Positions 1 through 8,614 of a stretch of DNA of 64,000 nt are shown here, one piece after another; within the stretch, counting starts at the first letter, position 1, and every line of letters begins with the position of its first letter. This stretch comes from Saccharopolyspora rhizosphaerae (GTDB lineage Bacteria > Actinomycetota > Actinomycetes > Mycobacteriales > Pseudonocardiaceae). The stretch is from positions 310,001-374,000 of the forward strand of contig NZ_RSAA01000015.1 of the NCBI RefSeq assembly GCF_003931915.1, in the 5' to 3' direction. Position numbers and translations under genes: made by a program. The notes beneath the pieces were generated by a model. That model was not told the DNA's origin. It ran no database searches and was given only the letters and a program-made list of their open reading frames with translations.

Positions 1-135
1 CTGGACCTGATCCCGACCGGCAGCAGCGACTACCACGGCACCAACAAGACGATCCGGATCGGTCAGGAGACCACGGCCCCGGACTCGTTGGAGCGGATCG
101 TCGCGCGCTGCTCCGGGAGCAAGGTCATCAGCTGA
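1..135 (+). CDS. PHP-domain phosphoesterase, C-terminal end (partial)
   Basis: Only the last 44 codons are in the window; the gene begins to the left. The fragment carries IPTGSSDYHG, the late metal-binding Asp-x-His motif of PHP-domain phosphoesterases of the TrpH/YciV type, which hydrolyse phosphodiesters or 3',5'-bisphosphonucleosides with a metal cluster. It ends at TGA 133-135, about 35 nt before the next gene on the same strand. The motif supports the family; the exact substrate cannot be judged from the fragment. Confidence 0.7.
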   Translation: MDLIPTGSSDYHGTNKTIRIGQETTAPDSLERIVARCSGSKVIS

Positions 136-170
136 GCTGGGCGTCGGCCGATCTGCGTAGTGTGGTGGCC

Positions 171-1016
171 GTGCAGCAGCAGCTCGGCCTGGAAGGCATC
201 CCCGCGAAGCTCGTGCGGGTCACGCCCGCCCGCCTGTCGACGTGGGCGGGGTGCCCGCGCCGCTACCGGATGGCGTACCTGGACAGACCAGCGCCGAAGC
301 GCGGTGGGGCGTGGGCGAACGCCACGCTGGGTGCCGTCGTGCACAACGCGCTGAAGGCCTACTTCGACCTGCGCCCCGAGAAGCGGACGCCGCAGCGCGC
401 CGAGGTGCTGGTGCACCGGCACTGGAAGTCCGACGGCTTCGCCGACTCCGAGCAGGCCGCCGACTACCGCCGGCGCGCGCAGCGGTGGGTCCGCGACTAC
501 GTGGCCGGGCTGGACGCCGAGTTCACCCCTGTGGCGGTCGAACGGTGGGTGTCGGCTCCCGTCGGCGAGATCATCGCCGAGGGCCGGGTGGACCGCGTCG
601 ACTCCCGCGACGGCGAGCTGGTGGTCGTCGACTACAAGACCGGCAGGCACGGTTTGCGGGTCGACGATGCGAAGAACTCGCTGGCATTGGGTTTGTACGC
701 GCTCGCGGTGCGCAGAGCGCTGCGTCGGCCGTGCAACCGGGTGGAGCTGCACCACCTGCCCACGGGTACGGTCTCGGCCTGGGATCACACCCCCGAGTCC
801 CTCGACGAGCTCCGCGAGCGTGCCGAACGACTCGCGGGTGAACTGCAGGACGCGACGGACGCGTGGGAATCGGCGACGACGAACACCGTTGCGGAGAAGG
901 CGTTTCCGGTCCGGACCGGACCGCACTGCTCCTGGTGCGATTTCCGGGCACACTGCACCGAGGGACAGCAGGCCGCACCCGATCTGCGACCCTGGGCGCT
1001 GCTGGGGGACGGATGA
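171..1016 (+). CDS. RecB-family PD-(D/E)XK exonuclease with Fe-S cysteines
   Basis: A 281-residue stand-alone nuclease of the Cas4/RecB C-terminal type. GRVDRVD followed by VVDYKTG supplies the catalytic Asp, the Asp before the Lys motif, and the Lys. One Cys near the N-terminus (CPRRY) and three near the C-terminus (CSWCDFRAHC) match the four-Cys pattern that binds a 4Fe-4S cluster in AddB/Cas4-like nucleases. GTGs also occur at 162 and 165, but a TAGTGT -10 box at 158-163 leaves exactly 7 nt before GTG 171, so a leaderless start there is preferred. The stop overlaps the next start (ATGA), so the two are probably co-translated. A DNA end-processing role is inferred from the fold. Confidence 0.8.
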   Translation: MQQQLGLEGIPAKLVRVTPARLSTWAGCPRRYRMAYLDRPAPKRGGAWANATLGAVVHNALKAYFDLRPEKRTPQRAEVLVHRHWKSDGFADSEQAADYRRRAQRWVRDYVAGLDAEFTPVAVERWVSAPVGEIIAEGRVDRVDSRDGELVVVDYKTGRHGLRVDDAKNSLALGLYALAVRRALRRPCNRVELHHLPTGTVSAWDHTPESLDELRERAERLAGELQDATDAWESATTNTVAEKAFPVRTGPHCSWCDFRAHCTEGQQAAPDLRPWALLGDG

Positions 1017-1489
1017 GCTTTCGACCGGAGGACGGGCCGATGCACGCACCGACCCCGCAACGACGGACCCCGCCGCCCCGCACGCGGCACATGCCTCCCA
1101 CCGCCGGCGCGCGCCGCACGCCGCCACCGCCACCGCCGCCGCGCGGCACGCCTCCCGAGGGCCCGCGCGCCCGCCGCTCTCGCGCCCGCCACGAACTCGC
1201 CCAGCCGCGCCGGGTGAGCGCGGCGGGAACGACGGTGCGCAGCTTCACCGGTGCCCTGGCGATGGGGTCGCTGGTGCTGGCGCTGGCGCTGATCGGCGTC
1301 CAGTTCTGGGCGACAAGCCACGGCCAGCAGGGACCGGGCGTCTCAGCGGTGCTCTCGCAGCTGGTGGCCGGCCTGGTCGCCGTCGCGCTGCAGACCTACG
1401 CCGACCGGCACCGCGACCGCGCGGGCGGTGCCGCGGTGGCCGGCGTGCTGGTCGTGGTGCTCGGCTCGCTGTGGTTCTGGTGGTGGTGA
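1013..1489 (+). CDS. small membrane protein, function unknown
   Basis: 158 residues. The ATG at 1013 overlaps the stop of the nuclease gene by 4 nt, and this overlap decides the start; an upstream in-frame extension exists but is a shadow of the nuclease. The first 75 residues are Pro/Arg-rich and look disordered and cytosolic (run of PPPPPPP). Three hydrophobic segments follow at roughly residues 80-100, 110-127 and 138-156, and the protein ends WFWWW. No domain recognised. Tight coupling suggests co-expression with the nuclease, not necessarily a shared function. Confidence 0.6.
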   Translation: MSFRPEDGPMHAPTPQRRTPPPRTRHMPPTAGARRTPPPPPPPRGTPPEGPRARRSRARHELAQPRRVSAAGTTVRSFTGALAMGSLVLALALIGVQFWATSHGQQGPGVSAVLSQLVAGLVAVALQTYADRHRDRAGGAAVAGVLVVVLGSLWFWWW

Positions 1490-1556
1490 CGACCAGCGCG
1501 GCTGAGGAGGTCGCGCACCGTCTCGTGATTCCGGCTCGTGGTCGGAACCGGCCTGA

Positions 1557-2759
1557 TCAGCGCAGCGCCACCAGCGTGTCGCCGCGCTGCTCCAGGACCA
1601 CCGGGCCGAGGGAGTTCAGCCGCACCGGGCCGGTGTAGCCGCTGCGGTCGACCGGGACGACCCGCTCCACGGCGCCGGTCATCGGGTCGAGGACGGCCAT
1701 GGCGTCCCGCACCGGGACCACCAGCCGGTTCGCCAGCGAGGTTCCCGCCCCGAGGGTGTCCGGGCTGGTCCACAGCGGAGTGAGGGTCTTCGGGTCGAGC
1801 GCGATCGTGTCCACGCCGGTGTGCCAGTAGACGCGCCGCCCGATCGCGGTGGCTTCCACCCGCACGTTGTCGTCGCTCGCCAGCGGGCCGACGCGCACCG
1901 GGTGGCTCTCGACCACACCGCCCTGGTCGTCGAACACCAGCAGCTGCGAGCTGTCGCGCATCACCACCGCGACGCGGTGCTCGCTCACCGCCACCACCGC
2001 GGCGTCCCGGCTGCCGAGGGAGACGCTGAAGTCCTCCTCCGGCTTCTCGTCGTCCTCCGGGTGCAGCTTCACCGCGGTGATCCGGCCGGTCTCGCCGGGG
2101 CAGTTCTCGACGACGCCCGCGCGGCCGTGCCCGACCGCGATCGAGGAGTAGGTGCAGTCCGGCCGTTCGATGTTGTTCTTCGGGTTCTTCAGCTGCGGCG
2201 GGATGCCGAACTGCTGCGTGCGCACCAGGTCTGAGCGCCAGGACTCGAAGGAGCGGGTGCCGGTCGCGGTCAGGTAGGTGCCGTCGCCGAGCAGCCGGGT
2301 GCCGAACTCGGCGTCGGAGTTGCGTTGCGGACCGCGCTCACCGGTCGGACCGCGCAGCGAGGTCACCTCGCTGCAGTTGTGCGACTTGCGGAAGACCGCG
2401 ACCGCGCGGTCCCACTCGGTCCCGATCGTGCACAGCGGGATGTCGCGAGCGTAGCGCCAGGCGACCTGGCCGGTGACCGGGTCGTGGCCGAGGACCTCGT
2501 TGCCGTTCCCGGTGACCACCGCGGGACCGGCGATCACCGGCACCGGGGTGGCGGCGCTGGGCGCGCGCCAGGCCTCGTGCAGCGCGTCCGGGACCGACGT
2601 CGGCACCGGCTGCTCCGGGAGCGGCTCGGCGGCGGTCTCCGAGATCGTCGCGCGGGCGTCGCTGCCGAGCCACAGCACTCCTGCTCCGAGGAGCGCGGCC
2701 GCCACGATCACCACGACCGCGGCGATGTCACCCCGAGTGCGCCGCTCAGGCCGGACCAC
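1557..2759 (-). CDS. membrane-anchored PQQ-like beta-propeller protein (Rv3212-like)
   Basis: 400 residues. One N-terminal transmembrane anchor (about residues 12-32) precedes an acidic linker and an extracytoplasmic domain with repeated propeller blades such as GHDPVTGQVAWRY and ALDPKTLTPLWTS, typical of PQQ-like/BamB-type folds. No quinoprotein active-site residues were recognised, so it is probably a binding or scaffold protein, not a dehydrogenase. It lies downstream of the RNA helicase on the same strand, the same pairing as Rv3212-Rv3211 in M. tuberculosis. The GTG start follows a GGGGAG ribosome-binding sequence. Confidence 0.75.
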   Translation of the reverse strand: MVRPERRTRGDIAAVVVIVAAALLGAGVLWLGSDARATISETAAEPLPEQPVPTSVPDALHEAWRAPSAATPVPVIAGPAVVTGNGNEVLGHDPVTGQVAWRYARDIPLCTIGTEWDRAVAVFRKSHNCSEVTSLRGPTGERGPQRNSDAEFGTRLLGDGTYLTATGTRSFESWRSDLVRTQQFGIPPQLKNPKNNIERPDCTYSSIAVGHGRAGVVENCPGETGRITAVKLHPEDDEKPEEDFSVSLGSRDAAVVAVSEHRVAVVMRDSSQLLVFDDQGGVVESHPVRVGPLASDDNVRVEATAIGRRVYWHTGVDTIALDPKTLTPLWTSPDTLGAGTSLANRLVVPVRDAMAVLDPMTGAVERVVPVDRSGYTGPVRLNSLGPVVLEQRGDTLVALR

Positions 2760-2884
2760 AACCCACTCCCCACGTCGTCGAAAGCACCCCGCCGCGAGCT
2801 TAATGCCCGCTCCGCGGTCCCGGCTCCGGGCGCCACCGCCGGTGCTGCTCAGGTGCGGTGGACGCGCACCCCGCCGGAGACGAA

Positions 2885-2917
2885 GAAATCTCGACCTCCT
2901 GAGGAGGTCGAGATTTC
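2885..2917 (-). terminator. terminator of the RhlE helicase gene
   Basis: Perfect 16-bp inverted repeat around a single central base, starting 13 nt past the helicase stop. Read leftward it is followed by only a short T-rich stretch (TTCTT). Confidence 0.75.
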
Positions 2918-2930
2918 ACAGGTCCGCAGA

Positions 2931-4649
2931 TCAGGCGTTGTCCGTGGTCTCCGAGGAGCCCTCGGCGCTGCCACGGCGACGACGGCGACGCCGACGCGGG
3001 CGGTCACCCGCGTCGGACGAACCGGACTCGGCGCTCGCGGAGTTCTCCGACTGGTGCGCGCCGACCTCGGCGTTCACCTCGGCACCACCACGGGTGCGGC
3101 GGCGGTTGCGGCGCCGCGTCGGGCGGGTCTCGGCGTCGGAGTCCTGCCGGGCACCGGTCGTGGCCTCGCCACCGCCGTCCGACTTGCCCCCGCGGGTGCG
3201 GCGGCGGTTGCGGCGCGGGCGCTTGGCCTCGCCCGAGTCACCCTCCGGCTCGGCGTCCAGTCCGGCGCGGGTGCGCTTGGCCAGCGGCAGGCGCCCCGTG
3301 ACGTCGGTCGGGATGTCCAGGTCGGTGAACAGGTGCGCCGAGGTGGAGTAGGTCTCCACCGGCTCCGGCTTGCCCAGGTCGAGCGCGTCGCTGATCAGCT
3401 TCCAGCGCGGCTCCTCGTCCCAGTCGACCAGGGTGATCGCCACACCCTCGCGACCCGCGCGGCCGGTGCGGCCGATGCGGTGGATGTAGGTCTTCTCGTC
3501 GTCCGGGCACTGCAGGTTGATCACGTGCGTCACGCCGCCCACGTCGATGCCGCGGGCCGCGACGTCGGTGGCGACCAGGATGTCGACCTTGCCGGAGCGG
3601 AACGCGCGCAACGCCTTCTCCCGGGCGCCCTGGCCCAGGTCGCCGTGCACGGCGCCGGCGGCGAATCCGCGCTCGGTGAGCTCGTCGGCCAGCTTCTGCG
3701 CCTGCCGCTTGGTGCGGCTGAAGATCATCGCCAGGCCGCGGCCCTCGGCTTGCAGGGCCTTGGCGATCAGCTCGGACTTGTCCATCGAGTGCGCCCGGTA
3801 GATGAACTGCCGGGTGCGCTCGTGCACCGCGCCCTCGTCGGCCTGCTCCGCGCGGATGTGCGTCGGCCGGGTCATGAAGGTGCGGGCCAGGGTCAGGATC
3901 GGGCCGGGCATGGTGGCCGAGAACAGCATGGTCTGCCGCTGCTCGGGGACCATCCGCAGGATGCGCTCGATGTCGGGCAGGAAGCCCAGGTCGAGCATCT
4001 CGTCGGCCTCGTCGAGCACGAGCGTGGAGACCTTGCCCAGCACCAGGTGGCGCTGCTCGGCGAGGTCCAGCAGGCGGCCCGGGGTGCCGATGACCACGTC
4101 GACGCCCTCGCGCAGGGCGGAGATCTGCTCCTCGTAGGGGCGCCCGCCGTAGACGGCCAGGGTGCGCACGCCCAGGTGCTTGGCGGCGTCGGTGAGGTCG
4201 CGGGTGACCTGGAGGCACAGCTCACGGGTCGGGACCACGATCAGGGCCTGCGGGGTGCCGTCGCCGGCCCCGCCCACGCGGTGCAGCAGCGGGACGCCGA
4301 AGCCGAGGGTCTTGCCGGTGCCGGTGCGGGCCTGACCGATGAGGTCCTCGCCGCGCATGGCCAGCGGGAGCGTCAGCTCCTGGATCGCGAAGGTCCGCTC
4401 GATGCCGGCCTCGGTGAGGGCCTTGACGATGTCCGGGTGGACGTCGAGCTCGGCGAACGTCGGGAGCAGGCGCTCCTCGGCCGCTTCGGGGGTGGTGCTG
4501 TTGTTGATGTCGGGGGTGCCGCCCCCGGTCTGATCTTCGAGGCCACCGGGGGCCTGGCTGTTGGTGAACGTCAGAGTGATCGCCTCTCTCGGTACCTGCG
4601 CGCATGCGTCCCGGTTCGGGCCGATCCCGTGGCGACGTCCAACCGGCAC
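2931..4649 (-). CDS. rhlE: DEAD-box RNA helicase, RhlE type
   Basis: Up to 572 residues. All superfamily 2 DEAD motifs are visible: Q motif (FAIQELTLPLAM), motif I ARTGTGKT, Ia PTREL, Ib TPGRLLDL, II DEAD, III SAT, V ATDVAARGIDV, VI HRIGRTGRAG. The C-terminal 150 residues are Arg/Gly-rich with three RRNRRRTRGG-like blocks, suited to RNA binding, and end in an Arg tract. It should unwind short RNA duplexes in ribosome assembly or mRNA decay. The only conventional in-frame start is GTG 4649, with poor context; a CTG at 4574 lies 8 nt after GAGAGG and may be the true start. Orthologous in context to Rv3211. Confidence 0.92.
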   Translation of the reverse strand: MPVGRRHGIGPNRDACAQVPREAITLTFTNSQAPGGLEDQTGGGTPDINNSTTPEAAEERLLPTFAELDVHPDIVKALTEAGIERTFAIQELTLPLAMRGEDLIGQARTGTGKTLGFGVPLLHRVGGAGDGTPQALIVVPTRELCLQVTRDLTDAAKHLGVRTLAVYGGRPYEEQISALREGVDVVIGTPGRLLDLAEQRHLVLGKVSTLVLDEADEMLDLGFLPDIERILRMVPEQRQTMLFSATMPGPILTLARTFMTRPTHIRAEQADEGAVHERTRQFIYRAHSMDKSELIAKALQAEGRGLAMIFSRTKRQAQKLADELTERGFAAGAVHGDLGQGAREKALRAFRSGKVDILVATDVAARGIDVGGVTHVINLQCPDDEKTYIHRIGRTGRAGREGVAITLVDWDEEPRWKLISDALDLGKPEPVETYSTSAHLFTDLDIPTDVTGRLPLAKRTRAGLDAEPEGDSGEAKRPRRNRRRTRGGKSDGGGEATTGARQDSDAETRPTRRRNRRRTRGGAEVNAEVGAHQSENSASAESGSSDAGDRPRRRRRRRRGSAEGSSETTDNA

Positions 4650-5007
4650 GTGGCCGCCGCGATGTCGCGGCTGCTCGGAGTGCTCGTGGTCACCGACGTA
4701 ATGGTGCGCGCCTTCGTGTCGCTACAGCGGCGAATGTCCCGCTGGCTGGTTCGTTGTCTCATCGACGTCGCGTGCGCGCCACAGCCGTCGAGCCTGTTCG
4801 CTCGAGCCGCGTCGCGCCGACATGTCCGGGGCCGTCCCGCTCGGGCGCCCGTCGCCCGGATCGTGACGTTTCGGGGAGCCGACCCCACGGTGTTCCACCG
4901 CGCCGTCTGGACGCCGATTGCTCCTCCAGCGCCGAGGATACCTGTTCTGAACGCGAAACTGACGTGGCGCGTACAACTCGGGCGTGCCGACGGTTACGCT
5001 CGCAGCC
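4650..5007. other. intergenic region between rhlE and the ferritin-like gene
   Basis: 358 bp without a convincing gene. The right end holds the leaderless -10 box TACGCT at 4995-5000 for the ferritin-like gene. No clear helicase promoter or known riboswitch was recognised. Confidence 0.4.
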
Positions 5008-5694
5008 ATGAACGAGGCTGACCAGCGGGCCACCATGCCGGGTGGGAGTGACGAACGTTACCAAGAAGGCGTCGTGGATCTGCTCGCGGCGCTGGCCTAC
5101 GGCGAACTGTCCGCCTTCGACCGGCTCGCGGAGGACGCGCGCACCGCGCCGACGCTGACCGGGCGCGCCGCGCTGTCGAGCATGGCGGCGGCCGAGATCG
5201 GCCACTACCGGATGCTGGAGCAGGCGCTGGCCGCCCGCGGGGTCGCGGTCGATGAGGCCATGAAGCCCTTCGCCGAGCCCTTCGAGGCGTTCAACTCCTC
5301 CACCGCCCCGCACTCGTGGCTGGAGTCGCTGGTCAAGGCCTACGTGGGTGACGGGCTGGCCGCGGACTTCTACCGCGAGGTCGCCGAGTGGCTGGACGCC
5401 GACACGCGCGAGCTGGTGCTGGCGGTGCTGGCCGACACCGGCCACTCCGCGTTCGCCGAGCGCGAGGTCCAGGCGGCCTGCGCCGAGGACCGCTCGCTGC
5501 GCGACAAGCTGACCCTGTGGGGGCGCCGCCTGCTGGGCGAGGCGATCACGCAGGCCCAGTACGTGGTCGCCGAGCGCGACGCGCTGGCCGAGCTGATCAT
5601 CAAGGGCTCTGGCGACCTCACCGGGATCGGTGCGATGTTCCGGCGGCTGCAGAGCAACCACACCAAGCGGATGGGCGCGTTGGGGCTGGGTTGA
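5008..5694 (+). CDS. ferritin-like diiron-fold protein (Rv3210c-like)
   Basis: 228 residues, almost all helical. Glu/His positions in [22 protein letters not shown] and [12 protein letters not shown] fit a ferritin-like four-helix bundle of the MiaE/rubrerythrin kind, which carries a diiron site. Homologues beside DUF3107 are annotated as ferritin-like or hydroxylase-like; the substrate is unknown. The start is ATG 5008, because a TACGCT -10 box at 4995-5000 leaves 7 nt, giving a leaderless message; GTG 4984 would lie upstream of that promoter. A short perfect hairpin begins at the stop codon. Confidence 0.7.
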   Translation: MNEADQRATMPGGSDERYQEGVVDLLAALAYGELSAFDRLAEDARTAPTLTGRAALSSMAAAEIGHYRMLEQALAARGVAVDEAMKPFAEPFEAFNSSTAPHSWLESLVKAYVGDGLAADFYREVAEWLDADTRELVLAVLADTGHSAFAEREVQAACAEDRSLRDKLTLWGRRLLGEAITQAQYVVAERDALAELIIKGSGDLTGIGAMFRRLQSNHTKRMGALGLG

Positions 5695-5710
5695 TTCGCT
5701 CTGAGCGAAT
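5694..5710 (+). terminator. possible short terminator hairpin
   Basis: ATTCGCT-ctg-AGCGAAT, a 7-bp perfect stem that begins at the last base of the ferritin-like stop codon. There is no T-tract, so it may only stabilise the 3' end. Confidence 0.35.
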
Positions 5711-5791
5711 GGGCAGATCCGGTGCCCCCTGGTGGGGCTGGGATAGCCTTGCCCCCGTCACATCGTTTCTAGTGCCCTACGGAGGTTCGGC

Positions 5792-6019
5792 GTGGAGGTC
5801 AAGATCGGCGTCGTGGACAGTCCGCGCGAGCTGACCATCGACAGCGGGCAGTCCCAGCAGGAGATCGAGTCGCAGGTCTCCGAGGCGCTGGGCAGCGACG
5901 CGAGCGTGCTGGCGCTGGACGACCGCAAGGGACGGCGCGTCATCGTTCCGTCGACCAAGATCGCCTACGTCGAGATCGGACCGGCGGACGTGCCGCGCGT
6001 GGGCTTCGGGGTCAGCTGA
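5792..6019 (+). CDS. DUF3107 protein (Rv3208A/TB9.4-like)
   Basis: 75 residues: an acidic small alpha/beta protein, beginning MEVKIGVVDSPREL and ending YVEIGPADVPRVGFG, which matches DUF3107 as known from M. tuberculosis TB9.4. Its biochemical role is unknown. The GTG start is 6 nt after a strong GGAGG (5781-5785). The hairpin at 6036-6073 closes the transcript. Presence between a ferritin-like gene and a TetR gene is conserved in actinobacteria. Confidence 0.85.
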   Translation: MEVKIGVVDSPRELTIDSGQSQQEIESQVSEALGSDASVLALDDRKGRRVIVPSTKIAYVEIGPADVPRVGFGVS

Positions 6020-6035
6020 AGCCTCGTTCGAGCTG

Positions 6036-6073
6036 GTCGAGGGGCATCCCGGTGTTCCGGGGTGCCCCTCGAC
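6036..6073. terminator. bidirectional terminator between DUF3107 and tetR
   Basis: 17-bp stem with one G-T wobble and a 4-nt TGTT loop. It lies between convergent genes, 17 nt from the DUF3107 stop and 5 nt from the tetR stop. Confidence 0.75.
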
Positions 6074-6077
6074 GCGT

Positions 6078-6821
6078 TCAGCCCGAGCCTTCGTCGGGGA
6101 CGGCCTCCCAGTACGCCTGGTCGAGCAGTTCGAGGTCCTCGTCGGGGTCGAGCACCAGACCGGCCGAGCGCAGCACGCCGTCGATGCCTGACCAGATGAC
6201 CTGCGCCAGGTAGGTGGTGAGGTCTTCGCGGCTCATGGTTTGCCGGTCCAGCCACCAGTCGCCGCTCGCCTGCACGAGCCCGACCAGGCCGTGGCTCCAC
6301 ACCTCGACGCCACCGGAGTCCAGGCCCAGCGCGCGCAGGTAGCGGCCGAGCAGCCGGGCCAGCGAGTTGGCGATGACGGTCTTCTCGTGGGACACGGGGT
6401 CGCTGGCCACCGGCCGGTCGGTGAAGTTGCGCTGCACGACGAACCGGTAGAGGTCGGGGTACTCCTCGATCAGCCCGAGGTAGGCGTCCAGCAGGCTGCG
6501 GATCAGCTGGTTGGCCGAGCCGTTGGTCCGGAACAGCGGTCGGAGCCGCTGCATCAGCAGGTCCGTGCCCCACTCGCCGACGGCCACGTAGAGGTCGCTC
6601 TTGTCGCTGAAGTGCCGGTAGAGCACGGGTTTGCTGACGCCGGCCTCGGCGGCGATGTCGTCCATCCCGACGTCGGGGCCGTGTTCGCCGATGGCGCGCA
6701 CGGCCGCTTGGACGAGTTCGGCGCGGCGGGCCCGACGGTGCTCGCGCCAGCGTTCCTTGCGGGCGTCGCCTCCGTGCTCGTCGCTGCGGACGGCCTTGAC
6801 ATGCCGGGCGTGGGAGCTCAC
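6078..6821 (-). CDS. TetR-family transcriptional regulator
   Basis: 247 residues. The N-terminal helix-turn-helix reads IAAEAGVSKPVLYRHFSDK, a standard TetR recognition region, and the C-terminal part is a helical ligand/dimer domain. The GTG start at 6821 is chosen because a TAATCT -10 box (6835-6830, minus strand) lies 8 nt upstream, implying a leaderless transcript; a longer frame to 6854 would run over that promoter. It is divergent from an alpha/beta hydrolase, and a GTTAC-N5-GTAAC dyad sits just behind its own -10 box, so autorepression and control of the hydrolase are likely. Confidence 0.85.
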   Translation of the reverse strand: MSSHARHVKAVRSDEHGGDARKERWREHRRARRAELVQAAVRAIGEHGPDVGMDDIAAEAGVSKPVLYRHFSDKSDLYVAVGEWGTDLLMQRLRPLFRTNGSANQLIRSLLDAYLGLIEEYPDLYRFVVQRNFTDRPVASDPVSHEKTVIANSLARLLGRYLRALGLDSGGVEVWSHGLVGLVQASGDWWLDRQTMSREDLTTYLAQVIWSGIDGVLRSAGLVLDPDEDLELLDQAYWEAVPDEGSG

Positions 6822-6837
6822 GCTACCCGAGATTACT

Positions 6838-6852
6838 GTTACTGCTGGTAAC
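6838..6852. promoter_or_regulatory. putative TetR operator
   Basis: GTTAC-TGCTG-GTAAC, perfect 5-bp arms with a 5-bp spacer, located between the divergent tetR and hydrolase genes. It lies in the spacer of the tetR promoter whose -10 box TAATCT is at 6830-6835 (minus strand). The position implies repression by occlusion; binding is inferred. Confidence 0.5.
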
Positions 6853-6868
6853 ACGCAATGTTTCGGGA

Positions 6869-7759
6869 GTGGATGTGCAGACGACGGTCCCCGCCGCCGA
6901 GTTCACCGCCAGCGATGGCGCTCGACTGGCGCTGATCGACGAAGGTCCTGAGGACGCGCCGGTCACCGCGGTCTTCGTCCACGGCTGGACGCTGAGCAAG
7001 CACACCTGGGACCGCGTCGCGGCCGGACTGCCCGCCGCGGCCGGGCGCCACGTGCGCACGCTGCGCTTCGACCTGCGCGGTCACGGCGACAGCCGTCCGG
7101 CCGGTCCCGGCGACGCCACCATCCGCCGCTGCGCCGACGACCTGGCCGAACTGCTGGCCGCGCGGGTGCCGGAGGGGCCGATCGTGCTGGCCGGGCACTC
7201 GATGGGCGGCATGACGATCATGGCGCTGGCCGAGCAGCACCCGAAGGTCTTCGACCGGGTCCGCGGCGTCGCGCTCGTGGCGACCTCCTCGGGCGATCTG
7301 GCCGCGCCGGGCTTCGGCCTGCCCCCGCGCGCGGCGGCCGCGTTCAACGCGGGGGAGCGGGCGTTGCGGCGCTGCCTCGCGGCGTCGAAGGGCCAGCGGG
7401 TCAGCGGCGGGTCAGCCTGGCTGCGGCCGGGGGTCCGCTGGCTGCTGTTCGGCGAGGACCCGGAGCCCGACGACGTCGCCGCCACCGCGTCCTGGCTGGC
7501 GGGCTGCCACCCGGTGAACATGGCCTCTTACCGCGAGTCCCTGGCGGCCCACGAGCGGGTCGAGGCCTTGGCCCGGCTCGACGGCATCCCCACGCTGGTC
7601 TTCGCCGGCCTGGCGGACCGCCTCACCCCGCGGGACCACGCCGACACGATCGCGGCGGCCCTCCCCGGCGCCCACCTCTACCTCTACCCGGGCGCGGGCC
7701 ACATGCTCCCGCTCGAACGCACCCACGAACTCACCACCCGCCTGGCCACCCTCCTCTGA
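6869..7759 (+). CDS. alpha/beta-fold hydrolase
   Basis: 296 residues. The nucleophile elbow is GHSMGG, the oxyanion region HGWTLSKHTW, the acid is likely Asp in FAGLADRLTPRDH, and the catalytic His is in GAGHMLPLERT, completing a Ser-Asp-His triad. This is an esterase/lipase-like soluble enzyme; substrate unknown. GTG 6869 and GTG 6875 are both possible starts. Divergent from a TetR gene and probably its target. It ends just before a 40-bp palindrome that acts as terminator. Confidence 0.8.
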   Translation: MDVQTTVPAAEFTASDGARLALIDEGPEDAPVTAVFVHGWTLSKHTWDRVAAGLPAAAGRHVRTLRFDLRGHGDSRPAGPGDATIRRCADDLAELLAARVPEGPIVLAGHSMGGMTIMALAEQHPKVFDRVRGVALVATSSGDLAAPGFGLPPRAAAAFNAGERALRRCLAASKGQRVSGGSAWLRPGVRWLLFGEDPEPDDVAATASWLAGCHPVNMASYRESLAAHERVEALARLDGIPTLVFAGLADRLTPRDHADTIAAALPGAHLYLYPGAGHMLPLERTHELTTRLATLL

Positions 7760-7770
7760 CACCCACCCGG

Positions 7771-7810
7771 GTGAGGGGCCGACATGTCGCGCGACATGTC
7801 GGCCCCTCAC
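7771..7810. terminator. 40-bp perfect palindrome, bidirectional terminator
   Basis: GTGAGGGGCCGACATGTCG followed by a central CG and its exact complement: no mismatch over 40 bp. It starts 12 nt after the hydrolase stop and serves the convergent tetR gene from the other side. There is no T-tract. Confidence 0.75.
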
Positions 7811-7919
7811 TCCGAAGGGTGAACCGCCCTGTGAGGTCTGCGCTGGTCAGGAGGGTGGTGGGCGTCGCGTGGGTCGCTCTGCTGCGGGACGGGCTCGCGC
7901 GGGTTCGCCACTGGGGTGG

Positions 7920-8540
7920 TCAGGGGTTCTGGAGGGGGAAGCCCGCGAGGCCCTTCCAGGCGAGGGTGGACATCAGGTTGACGGCCTCCTCGCGCGGGAT
8001 CTTCTGCGGCTCGTCGAGCCAGTCGCGGGCGGTGACCTGGGCCAGGCCGACGAGGCCGACCGCCAGCAGGCGGGCGCGGGCGGCGTCCAGGCCGGCGTCG
8101 GCGGTGACCGCCTCGGTGATCGCGTCGATGCAACCGGACAGCGAGTTCTCGACGGCCTTCTCCACGGCGGGCTCGCCGCGCAGGTCGGACTCGAACACGA
8201 GCCGGAACGCCTGGTCCTCGCTGGCCACGAACTCGTAGAACGCGCCGATCGCGGCACGCACCCGCAGCTTGTTGTCCGAAGTCGACTCGATCGCCGTGCG
8301 GACGCGCCGGACGAGCTCGTTGCCGTGGGTCTCCAGCAGCGCCAGGTACAGCTCGAGCTTCCCGGGGAAGTGCTGGTACAGGACCGGCTTGCTGACGCCT
8401 GCGCGCTCGGCGATGTCGTCCATCGCCGCCGCGTGGTAGCCGTTGTGCACGAACACGTGCTGGGCCGCTTCGAGCAGCTGCGCCCGGCGCGCGTCGCGGG
8501 GCAACCGGATTCCCTTACTCGGCTGCGCGGTCCCGGTCAT
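7920..8540 (-). CDS. TetR-family transcriptional regulator (Rv3208-like)
   Basis: 206 residues from ATG 8540 (MTGTAQPSKG), which follows GGAAGAGGCGAGG; the frame runs on to 8618 but through the promoter dyad. Helix-turn-helix: IAERAGVSKPVLYQHFPGK. The C-terminal domain is helical with a conserved FYEFVASEDQAFRLVFESD stretch typical of the actinobacterial Rv3208 group. Divergent from a second alpha/beta hydrolase. Its minus-strand -10 candidate TAGAGT (8601-8596) lies inside the dyad at 8597-8614, so autorepression is likely. Confidence 0.87.
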   Translation of the reverse strand: MTGTAQPSKGIRLPRDARRAQLLEAAQHVFVHNGYHAAAMDDIAERAGVSKPVLYQHFPGKLELYLALLETHGNELVRRVRTAIESTSDNKLRVRAAIGAFYEFVASEDQAFRLVFESDLRGEPAVEKAVENSLSGCIDAITEAVTADAGLDAARARLLAVGLVGLAQVTARDWLDEPQKIPREEAVNLMSTLAWKGLAGFPLQNP

Positions 8541-8596
8541 CCTCGCCTCTTCCTTCCGCCGCGATCGGTGGCCATGCAGCCCCCAAACTTCCCCGA

Positions 8597-8614
8597 CTCT
8601 ACTCGCCAGTAGAG
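8597..8614. promoter_or_regulatory. putative TetR operator
   Basis: CTCTACT-CGCC-AGTAGAG: perfect 7-bp arms, 4-bp spacer. It lies between the divergent tetR (start 8540) and hydrolase (start 8658) genes and overlaps a minus-strand TAGAGT -10 candidate. Confidence 0.5.

Noticed and set aside
2325..5021. 898-codon plus-strand frame across the beta-propeller and rhlE genes
   Set aside because: Antisense to two recognisable genes and low-complexity in composition; no domain.
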